A stretch of 46,981 bases of DNA from Kingella pumchi (GTDB lineage: Bacteria > Pseudomonadota > Gammaproteobacteria > Burkholderiales > Neisseriaceae), in the NCBI RefSeq assembly GCF_022288825.1, contig NZ_JAKOOW010000018.1, forward strand, positions 2,837-49,817. The letters are read 5' to 3'. Positions 33,180-40,045 of this stretch are shown piece after piece. Both the position numbers and the translations under genes were made by a program. The notes under the pieces were generated by a model. The model ran no database searches, was not told where the DNA came from, and was given only the letters and a program-made list of their open reading frames with translations. Each line of letters begins with the position of its first letter. The first letter of the stretch is position 1.

Positions 33180-35219
33180 ATGAAATTTACCTTGTTTAAG
33201 AAACTGATAGCCGAATGGCTGTTGTTTTGGCTGCTGGCCGTGGCAGTATTTGGCGGCGGGCGTTTGGTATTGTTTTACCGCCATACCGACGAGGCGTTGC
33301 GGCAGCAGTTTGGCGCCGATTTGGCTCCGATGTGGCTCAAAGGGCTGCTGTTCGACATCAAAATGGTTTCGCTGACCGTGGCGGCTTTTGTGTTAGTCGG
33401 CCTGCTGGCTTTGTTCAGCCGCAAACTGACCGCAGCCGTTTACCGGGCCAACCGCTACGGCCTGCTGGCGGTGCTGGCGCTGTTTGCCGCGCTGACGGTG
33501 GGCAATGTGTTTTATTACGGCGTGTACGACAAGCCGTTTGATGTGTTTGTGTTCGGGCTGGTCGAAGAAGATACGGCGGCAGTGCTGAAAACCGTCTGGT
33601 CGGATTTTCCGGTGCTGCGTGCCGTAGCGGCACTGGCGGCGGCGATGCTGGTGCCGGCATGGCTGTTCGACCGCCTGCATGAGCGCTTAAAACCGTCCGC
33701 AACGCCAGCCTCATCCCCGTCATACCGCACTTGGGCGGGCAATACCCTAATCGTGCTGCTGCTTCTGGCTGCCTTAACGGCGGGAGGACGCGGCTCGTTC
33801 GGCAAGTTTCCGCTGCGCAAGTCTTCCGCGCAGGTATCGCCCTCGGCCACGCTGAACAAACTGGTGCCCAATCCCGTTACCGCCCTTTCTTGGGCGTGGT
33901 CGGAATACCGCGCCGGCAGCCAATTCCGGCCGGTTAGCGATGAGAAAGGCAGGGAGCTGTTTTCCGCCATGCTCGGCCATGCCGTTGCCGCCCCGCAGTG
34001 GCGCGAATTGGAAGCGGTAACGCCTGACAATCCGGCTGCGGCTGCGGGGCGGCCGAATGTGGTGTTCGCCCTGATGGAAAGCATGAGTACGCATATGATG
34101 CAGCTGGACAACCCGCAACGCGACCTGCTCGGACGGCTGCGGCCTCATTTTGCCGAAGACTGGGTGTTTTACCGTTTCGTATCCGAGGGCAACGGCACCA
34201 GCGACAGCCTGCACCGCCTGTTTGTCCGCAGCCCGCTCAATAATGTCAGCCAAACCGCCGCCAAAAACAAAACCTTCCCCGGCAATATGTTCGAGCCGTA
34301 CATCAAAGCAGGCTACCGCGTGGTGTATATCACCGCCGGCAACGGCGGCTGGCGCGATTTCGATAATTTCACCAAACACCTGGGTGTACACGAATTTGTC
34401 GATGAAACCGCGCTGAAACACCGCTATCCCGAAGCCGAATCGGGCGCGTGGGGCGTGGCCGACGGATATATGTTCCGCTACGCCGCCGAAAGGCTGGAAC
34501 AGGCCGCACGCGACAAACAACCGGTATTTATCTTTATGATGTCGGTAACCAACCATCCGCCCTACCACCTGCCCGCCGGCATACAGCGGCAAAACTTCGC
34601 GTTCAGCCAAACCGAGCTTGCCCGCTTTGCCCAGCTGGGCGGTGAAGAACAAATCCGCGAAGTATTCAATACCTACCGCTATGCCAACGACGAGCTGGGT
34701 GCCTTTATCAGCCGCGCCAAAGCCGAAGGGAATACCATCATAGCCGCCAGCGGCGACCACAATATACGCGGCGTCGGCTATCCCGATGCAGGCGAACTGG
34801 CTTTGGGCCATGCCGTGCCGCTTTACCTGTACGCACCGCCGGCCTACCGCGGCCACACCCGCTATGACCCGCAGCGCGTCGGTTCGCATAAAGACATCAT
34901 GCCCACCCTGTACACACTGAGCCTGTCGCAGCGGCCGTATTTCCGCACCGGCTGCAATCTGCTGGGCGAAAACCCGTCCGATAACCCATGGTGCGGATAC
35001 GGTTACAACAGCGAAGCCACCATCCTGCCCCAAGGTGTGATCGATCCGGCAAACGGACAATTCCACCCGTGGCAGGATGAGAAAAAACTGCTGTCTGCCG
35101 CCACCTCCGCACCGCTTCCGCCCGAAGCCGCCGCCGTTGCCGAGCGCAGCAAAAACTTCGGCGCGTTTCTCGACTGGATGATCAACCGCGTGGCCACCGA
35201 GGGCAAGAAACAGCCTTAG
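33180..35219 (+). CDS. LTA-synthase-like membrane phosphotransferase/sulfatase
   Basis: A 679-residue inner-membrane protein of the alkaline phosphatase superfamily (LtaS/OpgB/EptA-like). There are about five N-terminal TM helices (residues about 10-230), then a periplasmic sulfatase domain: metal ligand Glu in VVFALMESMSTHM, probable nucleophile T340 in EGNGTSDSLHRLF, and SGDHNIRG and GSHKDIMPTLY for the second metal site. In Gram-negatives such proteins add phosphoglycerol or phosphoethanolamine to glycans or lipids. Unlike its neighbours it contains no Kingella-type DUS. It lies between the two 93-bp repeats and ends in an AGGCCGTCTGAA hairpin, so recent import is likely. Confidence 0.85.
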   Translation: MKFTLFKKLIAEWLLFWLLAVAVFGGGRLVLFYRHTDEALRQQFGADLAPMWLKGLLFDIKMVSLTVAAFVLVGLLALFSRKLTAAVYRANRYGLLAVLALFAALTVGNVFYYGVYDKPFDVFVFGLVEEDTAAVLKTVWSDFPVLRAVAALAAAMLVPAWLFDRLHERLKPSATPASSPSYRTWAGNTLIVLLLLAALTAGGRGSFGKFPLRKSSAQVSPSATLNKLVPNPVTALSWAWSEYRAGSQFRPVSDEKGRELFSAMLGHAVAAPQWRELEAVTPDNPAAAAGRPNVVFALMESMSTHMMQLDNPQRDLLGRLRPHFAEDWVFYRFVSEGNGTSDSLHRLFVRSPLNNVSQTAAKNKTFPGNMFEPYIKAGYRVVYITAGNGGWRDFDNFTKHLGVHEFVDETALKHRYPEAESGAWGVADGYMFRYAAERLEQAARDKQPVFIFMMSVTNHPPYHLPAGIQRQNFAFSQTELARFAQLGGEEQIREVFNTYRYANDELGAFISRAKAEGNTIIAASGDHNIRGVGYPDAGELALGHAVPLYLYAPPAYRGHTRYDPQRVGSHKDIMPTLYTLSLSQRPYFRTGCNLLGENPSDNPWCGYGYNSEATILPQGVIDPANGQFHPWQDEKKLLSAATSAPLPPEAAAVAERSKNFGAFLDWMINRVATEGKKQP

Positions 35220-35232
35220 CCGCAAACGGCGC

Positions 35233-35261
35233 AGGCCGTCTGAAAACTATTCAGACGGCCT
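35233..35261 (+). terminator. Foreign-dialect DUS terminator
   Basis: AGGCCGTCTGAA (35233-35244) and TTCAGACGGCCT (35250-35261) form a perfect stem with a 5-base loop. This is the AG-DUS dialect of Neisseria, unlike the rest of the window. Confidence 0.9.
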
Positions 35262-35303
35262 GACTTTCTTCTGAGAACTGGCCGCATACCCCAAGCCCGC
35301 GCA

Positions 35304-35399
35304 GCCGCCGGAAAACGCTTAAGCGCCCGCCGGCCGCATCTGCTACCATCCGGCTGTTTTTCAGGCTGCTTTCCCGTCGCTAAAAGGCAGCCTGAAAAG
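35304..35399 (+). repeat. 93-bp direct repeat, copy B
   Basis: Second copy of the pabB tail and terminator, 2.26 kb downstream of copy A. The coding tail is kept as GGAAAACGCTTAAG without any gene in front of it. Ends in a Kingella-type DUS. Confidence 0.93.
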
Positions 35400-35505
35400 C
35401 GGTTTTTTCGTTTTCAGGCTGCCTAAAACATATTTGCACAGTCTGGTTTTGGCTTTGCAACTTTGCTTTCAGGCTGCCGCTCGCTAATCCATCAGGAGAA
35501 AAACT

Positions 35506-36096
35506 ATGGCCACCCCACTCAGACAAATCCGCGCCGTTTACACCGACACCACCATCCGCGTGTATCAGGCATACAGCGATGCCATTGCCGATTCCGCGCT
35601 GGCGGCGGGGCGGTTTGTATCGCCGCCGTTTAAAATGGAGCGCATGACGTGGATCAAGCCGTCTTTTTTATGGATGATGTACCGCGCGGGCTGGGGCGGC
35701 AAAGACGACAACCAAAAACGCATTTTGGCGATAGACATCAGCCGCAGCGGCTTTGAATGGGCATTGCGCCACGCCTGCCTGAGCCATCCGCCCGCAGGCA
35801 TGGACAACGAAACATGGCAGCAAATGAAAGCCGCCCACCCCGTCCGCATCCAATGGGACCCCGAACGCAGCCTGAAACTAGACCCCCTGCCGCACCGTAG
35901 CATCCAAATCGGGCTGACCGGCGAAGCCGTGCCGCGCTATGTAAACGAATGGATACAAAACATCAGCGAAATCACCGATTTGGCGCAGGAAATCCACGCG
36001 CTTGTCGCCCAAAACAACCTCGCCGCCGCGCAAGCCCTGCTGCCGCCCGAGCGCGTTTATCCCTTTGATTGGGAAAAAGACTTTCAGGCAGCCTGA
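35506..36096 (+). CDS. DUF4291 family protein
   Basis: A 196-residue soluble protein. The family core is clear: RQIRAVYTDTTIRVYQAYSD, FKMERMTWIKPSFLWMMYRA, then RILAIDISRSGFEWALRHA. The biochemical role of DUF4291 is not established to my knowledge. The invariant RMTWIKPSFLWMMYR hints at a nucleic-acid or nucleotide site, but that is only inference. A strong AGGAG precedes the ATG. The end (FQAA-stop) is supplied by a DUS. It sits in the accessory stretch after the imported phosphotransferase gene. Confidence 0.82.
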   Translation: MATPLRQIRAVYTDTTIRVYQAYSDAIADSALAAGRFVSPPFKMERMTWIKPSFLWMMYRAGWGGKDDNQKRILAIDISRSGFEWALRHACLSHPPAGMDNETWQQMKAAHPVRIQWDPERSLKLDPLPHRSIQIGLTGEAVPRYVNEWIQNISEITDLAQEIHALVAQNNLAAAQALLPPERVYPFDWEKDFQAA

Positions 36097-36104
36097 AACG
36101 CAAA

Positions 36105-36116
36105 AGGCCGTCTGAA
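36105..36116 (+). repeat. AG-DUS (AGGCCGTCTGAA)
   Basis: Foreign-dialect uptake sequence 9 bases after the Kingella-type DUS that ends the DUF4291 gene. Confidence 0.95.
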
Positions 36117-36131
36117 GACCGCAACCGACAG

Positions 36132-36151
36132 GTCGGGCATTGATGCCCGAC
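36132..36151. repeat. Half REPIN-like dyad
   Basis: GTCGGGCAT, TG, ATGCCCGAC: a perfect 9-bp dyad identical in type to one arm of the element at 41454. Confidence 0.7.
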
Positions 36152-36168
36152 ATTTTGCAAACAGCCGC

Positions 36169-36266
36169 GCAGGGTGTGCGCCTGCAGGCACGCACGCGGT
36201 TGACGGGTTAACAGCCACGGCCGCCCGAACCCGTTATCCGCGTGCGCGGCAAGCCGCACACCCTGC
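36169..36266. repeat. 98-bp imperfect hairpin element
   Basis: GCAGGGTGTGCG at the left end pairs with CGCACACCCTGC at the right. Inner arms CACGCGG/CCGCGTG and ACGGGTT/AACCCGT continue the stem. The whole 36.1-36.35 kb gap is made of this hairpin, the half REPIN and DUS copies. Confidence 0.7.
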
Positions 36267-36288
36267 ACGGGGATGCGGAAACCTGTTT

Positions 36289-36300
36289 TTCAGACGGCCT
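36289..36300 (-). repeat. AG-DUS (AGGCCGTCTGAA)
   Basis: Foreign dialect, three bases from an AGGCAGCCTGAA copy (36305). The two dialects lie head to head. Confidence 0.95.
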
Positions 36301-36353
36301 CAAAGGCAGCCTGAAAACAAGTTCCCAAAAACCAATCCAGCAAGGAAACCCCC

Positions 36354-36923
36354 ATGTCGCCCCATCTTTTCTCCGCCCTGATGTGTCTGACGGGTGCACT
36401 GTTTATTCTGGCCAATTTTTATATCCTGCTGGCTTTGCGGCGCGGCAAAGGCACTTCGTTCGTCCCTTTCTTTGGTGCGCTTTTATGGTGCGCCGGCATA
36501 AGCGGCATCCAGAAGCAGCACGATATTTCCGATTATTGGTATGCCGCAGCCTTGCTGGACATCGGCATCTGGCTGCTGCCCGCAATGGTTTGGGCGCACT
36601 TGGACAACGCATGGCAGCATTCGTCTTTCCGCCGTGTGGCGCAGTTTGTGCGCGATGATGGCGGCACGCATTACTGCCTGTCTTTCTACCGCAACGGCGA
36701 TGCGGTGCTGCTTTACCAAGAATCTGACCGGCGCGGCAGCCGCCTGTGGCATTGGGAACGGACGGGCAGGCAATGGCATATCAGCAGCCTGGATTGCAAA
36801 ATCACCGCCGAACAGCAAGGCAGCCGCTTGGTTTTTGCCGACCATGCGGCGCAGCAGGACAATATGTTTCAACACATTATCGGGTTTGAATACATTATCG
36901 GGCAGACGTTTGTACAGAAATAG
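36354..36923 (+). CDS. Hypothetical membrane protein
   Basis: A 189-residue protein not recognised. Three predicted TM helices lie in the first 85 residues (ALMCLTGALFILANFYILLA, FVPFFGALLWCAGISGI and LLDIGIWLLPAMVWAHL). A soluble domain of about 100 residues follows, with Trp- and Tyr-rich beta-like segments (YCLSFYRNGDAVLLYQES, LWHWERTGRQWHISSLDCKI). It has an AAGGAAA ribosome site and ends before a mixed-dialect DUS stretch. GC is lower than that of its neighbours, in line with transfer. No operon partner. Confidence 0.6.
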   Translation: MSPHLFSALMCLTGALFILANFYILLALRRGKGTSFVPFFGALLWCAGISGIQKQHDISDYWYAAALLDIGIWLLPAMVWAHLDNAWQHSSFRRVAQFVRDDGGTHYCLSFYRNGDAVLLYQESDRRGSRLWHWERTGRQWHISSLDCKITAEQQGSRLVFADHAAQQDNMFQHIIGFEYIIGQTFVQK

Positions 36924-36965
36924 CTTCAGGCTGCTTTTAGCTTCGCAGAAGCCCGTAAACGCACT

Positions 36966-36977
36966 TTCAGACGGCCT
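36966..36977 (-). repeat. AG-DUS (AGGCCGTCTGAA)
   Basis: Foreign dialect, directly followed by AAGCAGCCTGAAA (36980), again a pair of different dialects. Confidence 0.95.
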
Positions 36978-36994
36978 CAAAGCAGCCTGAAAGC

Positions 36995-37061
36995 GTAGGG
37001 TGGGTCTTGACCCACCATAACCGATGCCAATCACAACACGACGGGTCGAGACCCGCCCTGC
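36995..37061. repeat. REPIN-like element, copy 2
   Basis: Dyads GGTGGGTCTTGACCCACC (36999-37016) and CGGGTCGAGACCCG (37042-37055). The outer ends GTAGGGTGGGTC and GACCCGCCCTGC are inverted relative to each other. Confidence 0.7.
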
Positions 37062-37147
37062 ATTGCTTTAAAATCCGTCCCTCCTGTTTCAGGCTGCTCC
37101 CCCCCCAAAAAGCAGTCTGAAAACCCCACCACACAAGGAACAATCAA

Positions 37148-38530
37148 ATGGCAAAAGCCCCCAAAACCATCTACCGCTGCACCGAATGCGGCGGCACCGT
37201 ACCCAAATGGCAGGGCAAATGCCCGCATTGCGGCGAATGGAACACCCTGCAAGAAGACATCGCCGCGCCCGAGCCGAAAAACGCGCGTTTCCAATCGTGG
37301 GCGGCAGACAGCGCGCAAGTGGTGGATTTGTCGCAAGTGAGCGCGGTGGAAGTGCCGCGCCAGCCCACGGGCATGGGCGAGCTGGACCGCGTGCTCGGCG
37401 GCGGCTTGGTGGACGGCGCGGTGATTTTGCTCGGCGGCGACCCGGGCATCGGCAAATCCACCCTGCTGCTGCAAACCGTCGCCAAAATGGCGCAAAGCCG
37501 CAAGGTGTTGTATGTGTCGGGCGAGGAATCGGCGCAACAAGTTGCCCTGCGTGCGCAGCGGTTGGGCGTGCAAAGCGAGGGCATCCATCTGCTGGCGGAA
37601 ATCCGCTTGGAAGCCGTTCAGGCTGCCTTAAAGCAGCATCAGCCCAAGCTGGTGGTCATCGATTCCATCCAAACCATGTATTCCGACCAAATCACATCCG
37701 CCCCCGGCAGCGTGTCGCAAGTGCGCGAGTGCGCCGCGCAGTTCACCCGCATCGCCAAGCAGATGGGCATCGCCATGATTTTCGTGGGCCACGTTACCAA
37801 AGACGGCGCAATCGCCGGCCCGCGCGTGCTGGAACACATGGTGGACACCGTGCTCTATTTTGAAGGCGACCAGCATTCCAATTACCGCATGATCCGCGCC
37901 ATCAAAAACCGCTTTGGCGCGGCAAACGAATTGGGCGTGTTCGCCATGACCGAGCAGGGCTTGAAAGGCGTGTCCAACCCATCGGCGATTTTTTTGGCGA
38001 GCTGGCGCGACGACGTGGCGGGCTCCTGCGTGCTGGTAACGCAGGAAGGCAGCCGCCCGCTGTTGGTGGAAATTCAGGCGCTGGTGGACGACGCGCACGG
38101 CTTTACGCCCAAGCGGCTCAGCGTTGGCTTGGAGCAAAACCGCCTTGCCATGCTGCTGGCGGTGCTCAACCGCCACGCGGGCATCGCCTGTTTTGACCAA
38201 GACGTGTTTCTGAACGCCGTCGGCGGCGTGAAAATCGGCGAACCCGCATCGGACTTGGCGGTAATACTGGCGATGGTGTCCAGCTTCCGCAACAAGCCGC
38301 TGCCCGAGAAAATGGTGGTGTTCGGCGAGATTGGTTTGAGCGGCGAAGTGCGCCCCGTCTCGCGCGGGCAGGAGCGGCTGAAAGAAGCGGAAAAACTCGG
38401 CTTCAAACGCGCCATCGTCCCCAAAGCCAACCTGCCGCGCAACGCCAAAGAGTTTCCCAAGCTGCAAATCTACGGCGTCGATCGGCTGGACGAAACGGTG
38501 CAGCTGTGCCGCGATTTGGCGGACGAATAA
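37148..38530 (+). CDS. radA: DNA repair protein RadA
   Basis: A 460-residue RecA-like ATPase that helps branch migration and, in naturally competent bacteria, integration of transforming DNA. It has the N-terminal zinc finger C11-x2-C14, C25-x2-C28, Walker A GGDPGIGKST, the RadA signature KNRFG at about 253-257, and a C-terminal Lon-like domain (GGVKIGEPASDLAVILAM, FGEIGLSGEVR). It carries a native-dialect DUS in frame (37618), so the gene itself looks resident. AAGGAA precedes the ATG. Confidence 0.96.
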   Translation: MAKAPKTIYRCTECGGTVPKWQGKCPHCGEWNTLQEDIAAPEPKNARFQSWAADSAQVVDLSQVSAVEVPRQPTGMGELDRVLGGGLVDGAVILLGGDPGIGKSTLLLQTVAKMAQSRKVLYVSGEESAQQVALRAQRLGVQSEGIHLLAEIRLEAVQAALKQHQPKLVVIDSIQTMYSDQITSAPGSVSQVRECAAQFTRIAKQMGIAMIFVGHVTKDGAIAGPRVLEHMVDTVLYFEGDQHSNYRMIRAIKNRFGAANELGVFAMTEQGLKGVSNPSAIFLASWRDDVAGSCVLVTQEGSRPLLVEIQALVDDAHGFTPKRLSVGLEQNRLAMLLAVLNRHAGIACFDQDVFLNAVGGVKIGEPASDLAVILAMVSSFRNKPLPEKMVVFGEIGLSGEVRPVSRGQERLKEAEKLGFKRAIVPKANLPRNAKEFPKLQIYGVDRLDETVQLCRDLADE

Positions 38531-38554
38531 GGCGCGTTGGCAAGCAACAGTCTC

Positions 38555-38598
38555 AGGCAGCCTGAAAGCTGCATTTGCCTATTTTCAGGCTGCCTTTT
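38555..38598 (+). terminator. DUS terminator after radA
   Basis: AGGCAGCCTGAAAG and TTTTCAGGCTGCCT with a loop of about 15 bases and T4. Confidence 0.7.
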
Positions 38599-38608
38599 CA
38601 GACGGCAT
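38597..38608 (-). repeat. AT-DUS (ATGCCGTCTGAA)
   Basis: The exact 12-mer of N. meningitidis and N. gonorrhoeae, directly after a Kingella-type DUS. Confidence 0.95.
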
Positions 38609-38637
38609 CAAGCCCGCCCTGCCCGAAAGGAAACCCC

Positions 38638-39120
38638 ATGCGCCCCCTAATCATTGCCCTTATCCTGCTCGCCGCCTGCACCGATTCCAATCCAAACATC
38701 CACGAGCCGCCCGCCATGACCGCCAGCCCCAGCCAAGCCCCCAACCAAACCGAACAGCCCAACGGCAAAACCCTGCTGCAACAAGCCCGGCAGCAATACG
38801 ACGATTACTACAAATACCAAGCCGCTTATCTTGCCTACCAAGCCGCGCAGGCGGGCGAAACCCTGCCGCCGCATCTGGCCGAGCTGGCAAAAAACTACCA
38901 ACCCGACGCCCCCACCGTCACGCCGCAGTATTTTGACCTTTCACCGCAAGACCTTGCCACCGTAACCGCCCAAGCCGAGCAAGGCAGCCGCAAAGCCGCC
39001 GCCCGCCTTGCCGAGTATTACCAATTTGCCGCCCACGGCTTGCCCGACCTGCCCGAAGACGAACGCGAAGCCAAAGCCGAATACTGGCAAAAACGCGCCC
39101 AAGAAATACAGGCAAAATAG
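38638..39120 (+). CDS. Hypothetical lipoprotein
   Basis: A 160-residue lipoprotein: MRPLIIALILLAAC is a short signal with lipobox LAAC (Cys14). A Pro/Gln/Asn-rich tether follows (about 15-45), then helices rich in Tyr, Ala and Gln (QQARQQYDDYYKYQAAYLAY). The C-terminal part, AEQGSRKAAARLAEYYQFA, resembles a Sel1/TPR-like repeat unit. I start at 38638 because GAAAGGAAA precedes it and the lipobox is then correctly placed. The upstream ATG (38575) lies in the radA terminator. Function unknown. Confidence 0.75.
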   Translation: MRPLIIALILLAACTDSNPNIHEPPAMTASPSQAPNQTEQPNGKTLLQQARQQYDDYYKYQAAYLAYQAAQAGETLPPHLAELAKNYQPDAPTVTPQYFDLSPQDLATVTAQAEQGSRKAAARLAEYYQFAAHGLPDLPEDEREAKAEYWQKRAQEIQAK

Positions 39121-39150
39121 GCAGCCTGAAAAGCATCTTTCAGGCTGCCT
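39119..39150 (+). terminator. DUS hairpin after the lipoprotein gene
   Basis: AGGCAGCCTGAAA and TTTCAGGCTGCCT with a 6-base loop. It overlaps the stop codon. Confidence 0.7.
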
Positions 39151-39152
39151 TA

Positions 39153-39313
39153 GGGGGTGTTGACATTCGGCTTTTGAAGCGGATTTTCCGTCAGAAAACG
39201 GCAGATGCAAGGTAAAAATGCGAGCCTATGCCGCCCATAGGCGAGTATTTTTAACGCGGCAGATGCCGTTTTCTGACGGAAAAGCTGCCAAAACGCCGAT
39301 TGTCAACACGCCC
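39153..39313. mobile_element. 161-bp MITE with TA target duplication
   Basis: Terminal inverted repeats GGGGGTGTTGACATTCGG and GGGCGTGTTGACAATCGG (16 of 18 match) are flanked by TA on each side (39151-39152 and 39314-39315). Inside, TTTTCCGTCAGAAAACGGCA is repeated in inverted order. The centre (TAAAAAT, GCCTATG, then CATAGGC, ATTTTTA) continues the pairing, so the whole element folds into one hairpin. No transposase. The TA duplication fits IS630- or IS427-type transposases; the parent is unknown. Confidence 0.85.
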
Positions 39314-39332
39314 TAGTAATCAGGAAAAAACC

Positions 39333-39917
39333 ATGACACCGCTTGATTTCATCGACCGACCGCTGGATGCGCTCCGCCAGCCCGACCCCGCGCTGATTTT
39401 TGACGTGGCGGAACTGTCTGCACCGCCTGTGCGCAAACGGCTGCTCAAAGCCCTGTTGCGCCGTCTCAACAAGCAGACCGTGCACCACGACGAACTGCTC
39501 GCACACACCGCCTACGCACTCGCCGCGCTGTCGGGCAAAAAACGGCGCAAACGGCTCAAACTGGCATTGCGCTGCTTTTCCCGCGTCGCACGCAGGCAGC
39601 CTGAAAACGGTTTCGCACAGATTTACCTTGCCTACACGCTGTACGACTTGAGCAGGTTCAAAAGCAGCCTGAAAGCCCTGCGCCGAATCCCCAAAAACCA
39701 CTTCGCCAAACACCGCCAACGCTGGCGCGATTTGGAACGGCGCCAATTGGAAATCTGCTGCCTGCTGCGGCTGGACAAAACCCGCCGCCTGCCCGCGCGG
39801 CTTGCCGGTTTGCTTGAACACACCGCCCGCGCCAAACCAATCGACTGCCCGTTCCCCGAAGCACTCGTCGCCACCTTGCAACTGCTGGCCCGGCGCGCCC
39901 GACCACCGCGCAAATAA
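39333..39917 (+). CDS. Hypothetical Arg/Lys-rich helical protein
   Basis: A 194-residue protein not recognised. It is mostly helical and very basic (KRLLKALLRRLNKQ, GKKRRKRLKLALRCF, RQRWRDLERRQLE), which suggests nucleic-acid or ribosome binding or a TPR-like fold. The order LIYLAYTLYDLSRFKSSLKALRRIP looks like one TPR unit. Two DUS are translated in it (RQPEN and SSLK). The start at 39333 follows CAGGAAAAAACC. The MITE inserted only about 20 bases upstream probably replaced or altered its promoter. Confidence 0.65.
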   Translation: MTPLDFIDRPLDALRQPDPALIFDVAELSAPPVRKRLLKALLRRLNKQTVHHDELLAHTAYALAALSGKKRRKRLKLALRCFSRVARRQPENGFAQIYLAYTLYDLSRFKSSLKALRRIPKNHFAKHRQRWRDLERRQLEICCLLRLDKTRRLPARLAGLLEHTARAKPIDCPFPEALVATLQLLARRARPPRK

Positions 39918-39981
39918 CGCAGGCAGCCGCGCAACCTAGGCATCATGCCCGCCCCGCCAAACCCCGTTTCAGGCTGCCTTG

Positions 39982-39993
39982 ATGCCGTCTGAA
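39982..39993 (+). repeat. AT-DUS (ATGCCGTCTGAA)
   Basis: Meningococcal/gonococcal dialect between two AGGCAGCCTGAA copies. Confidence 0.95.
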
Positions 39994-40045
39994 ACCCAAA
40001 AGGCAGCCTGAAACCCCACCACGTCCCACCCCAAAAGGCAATCCC

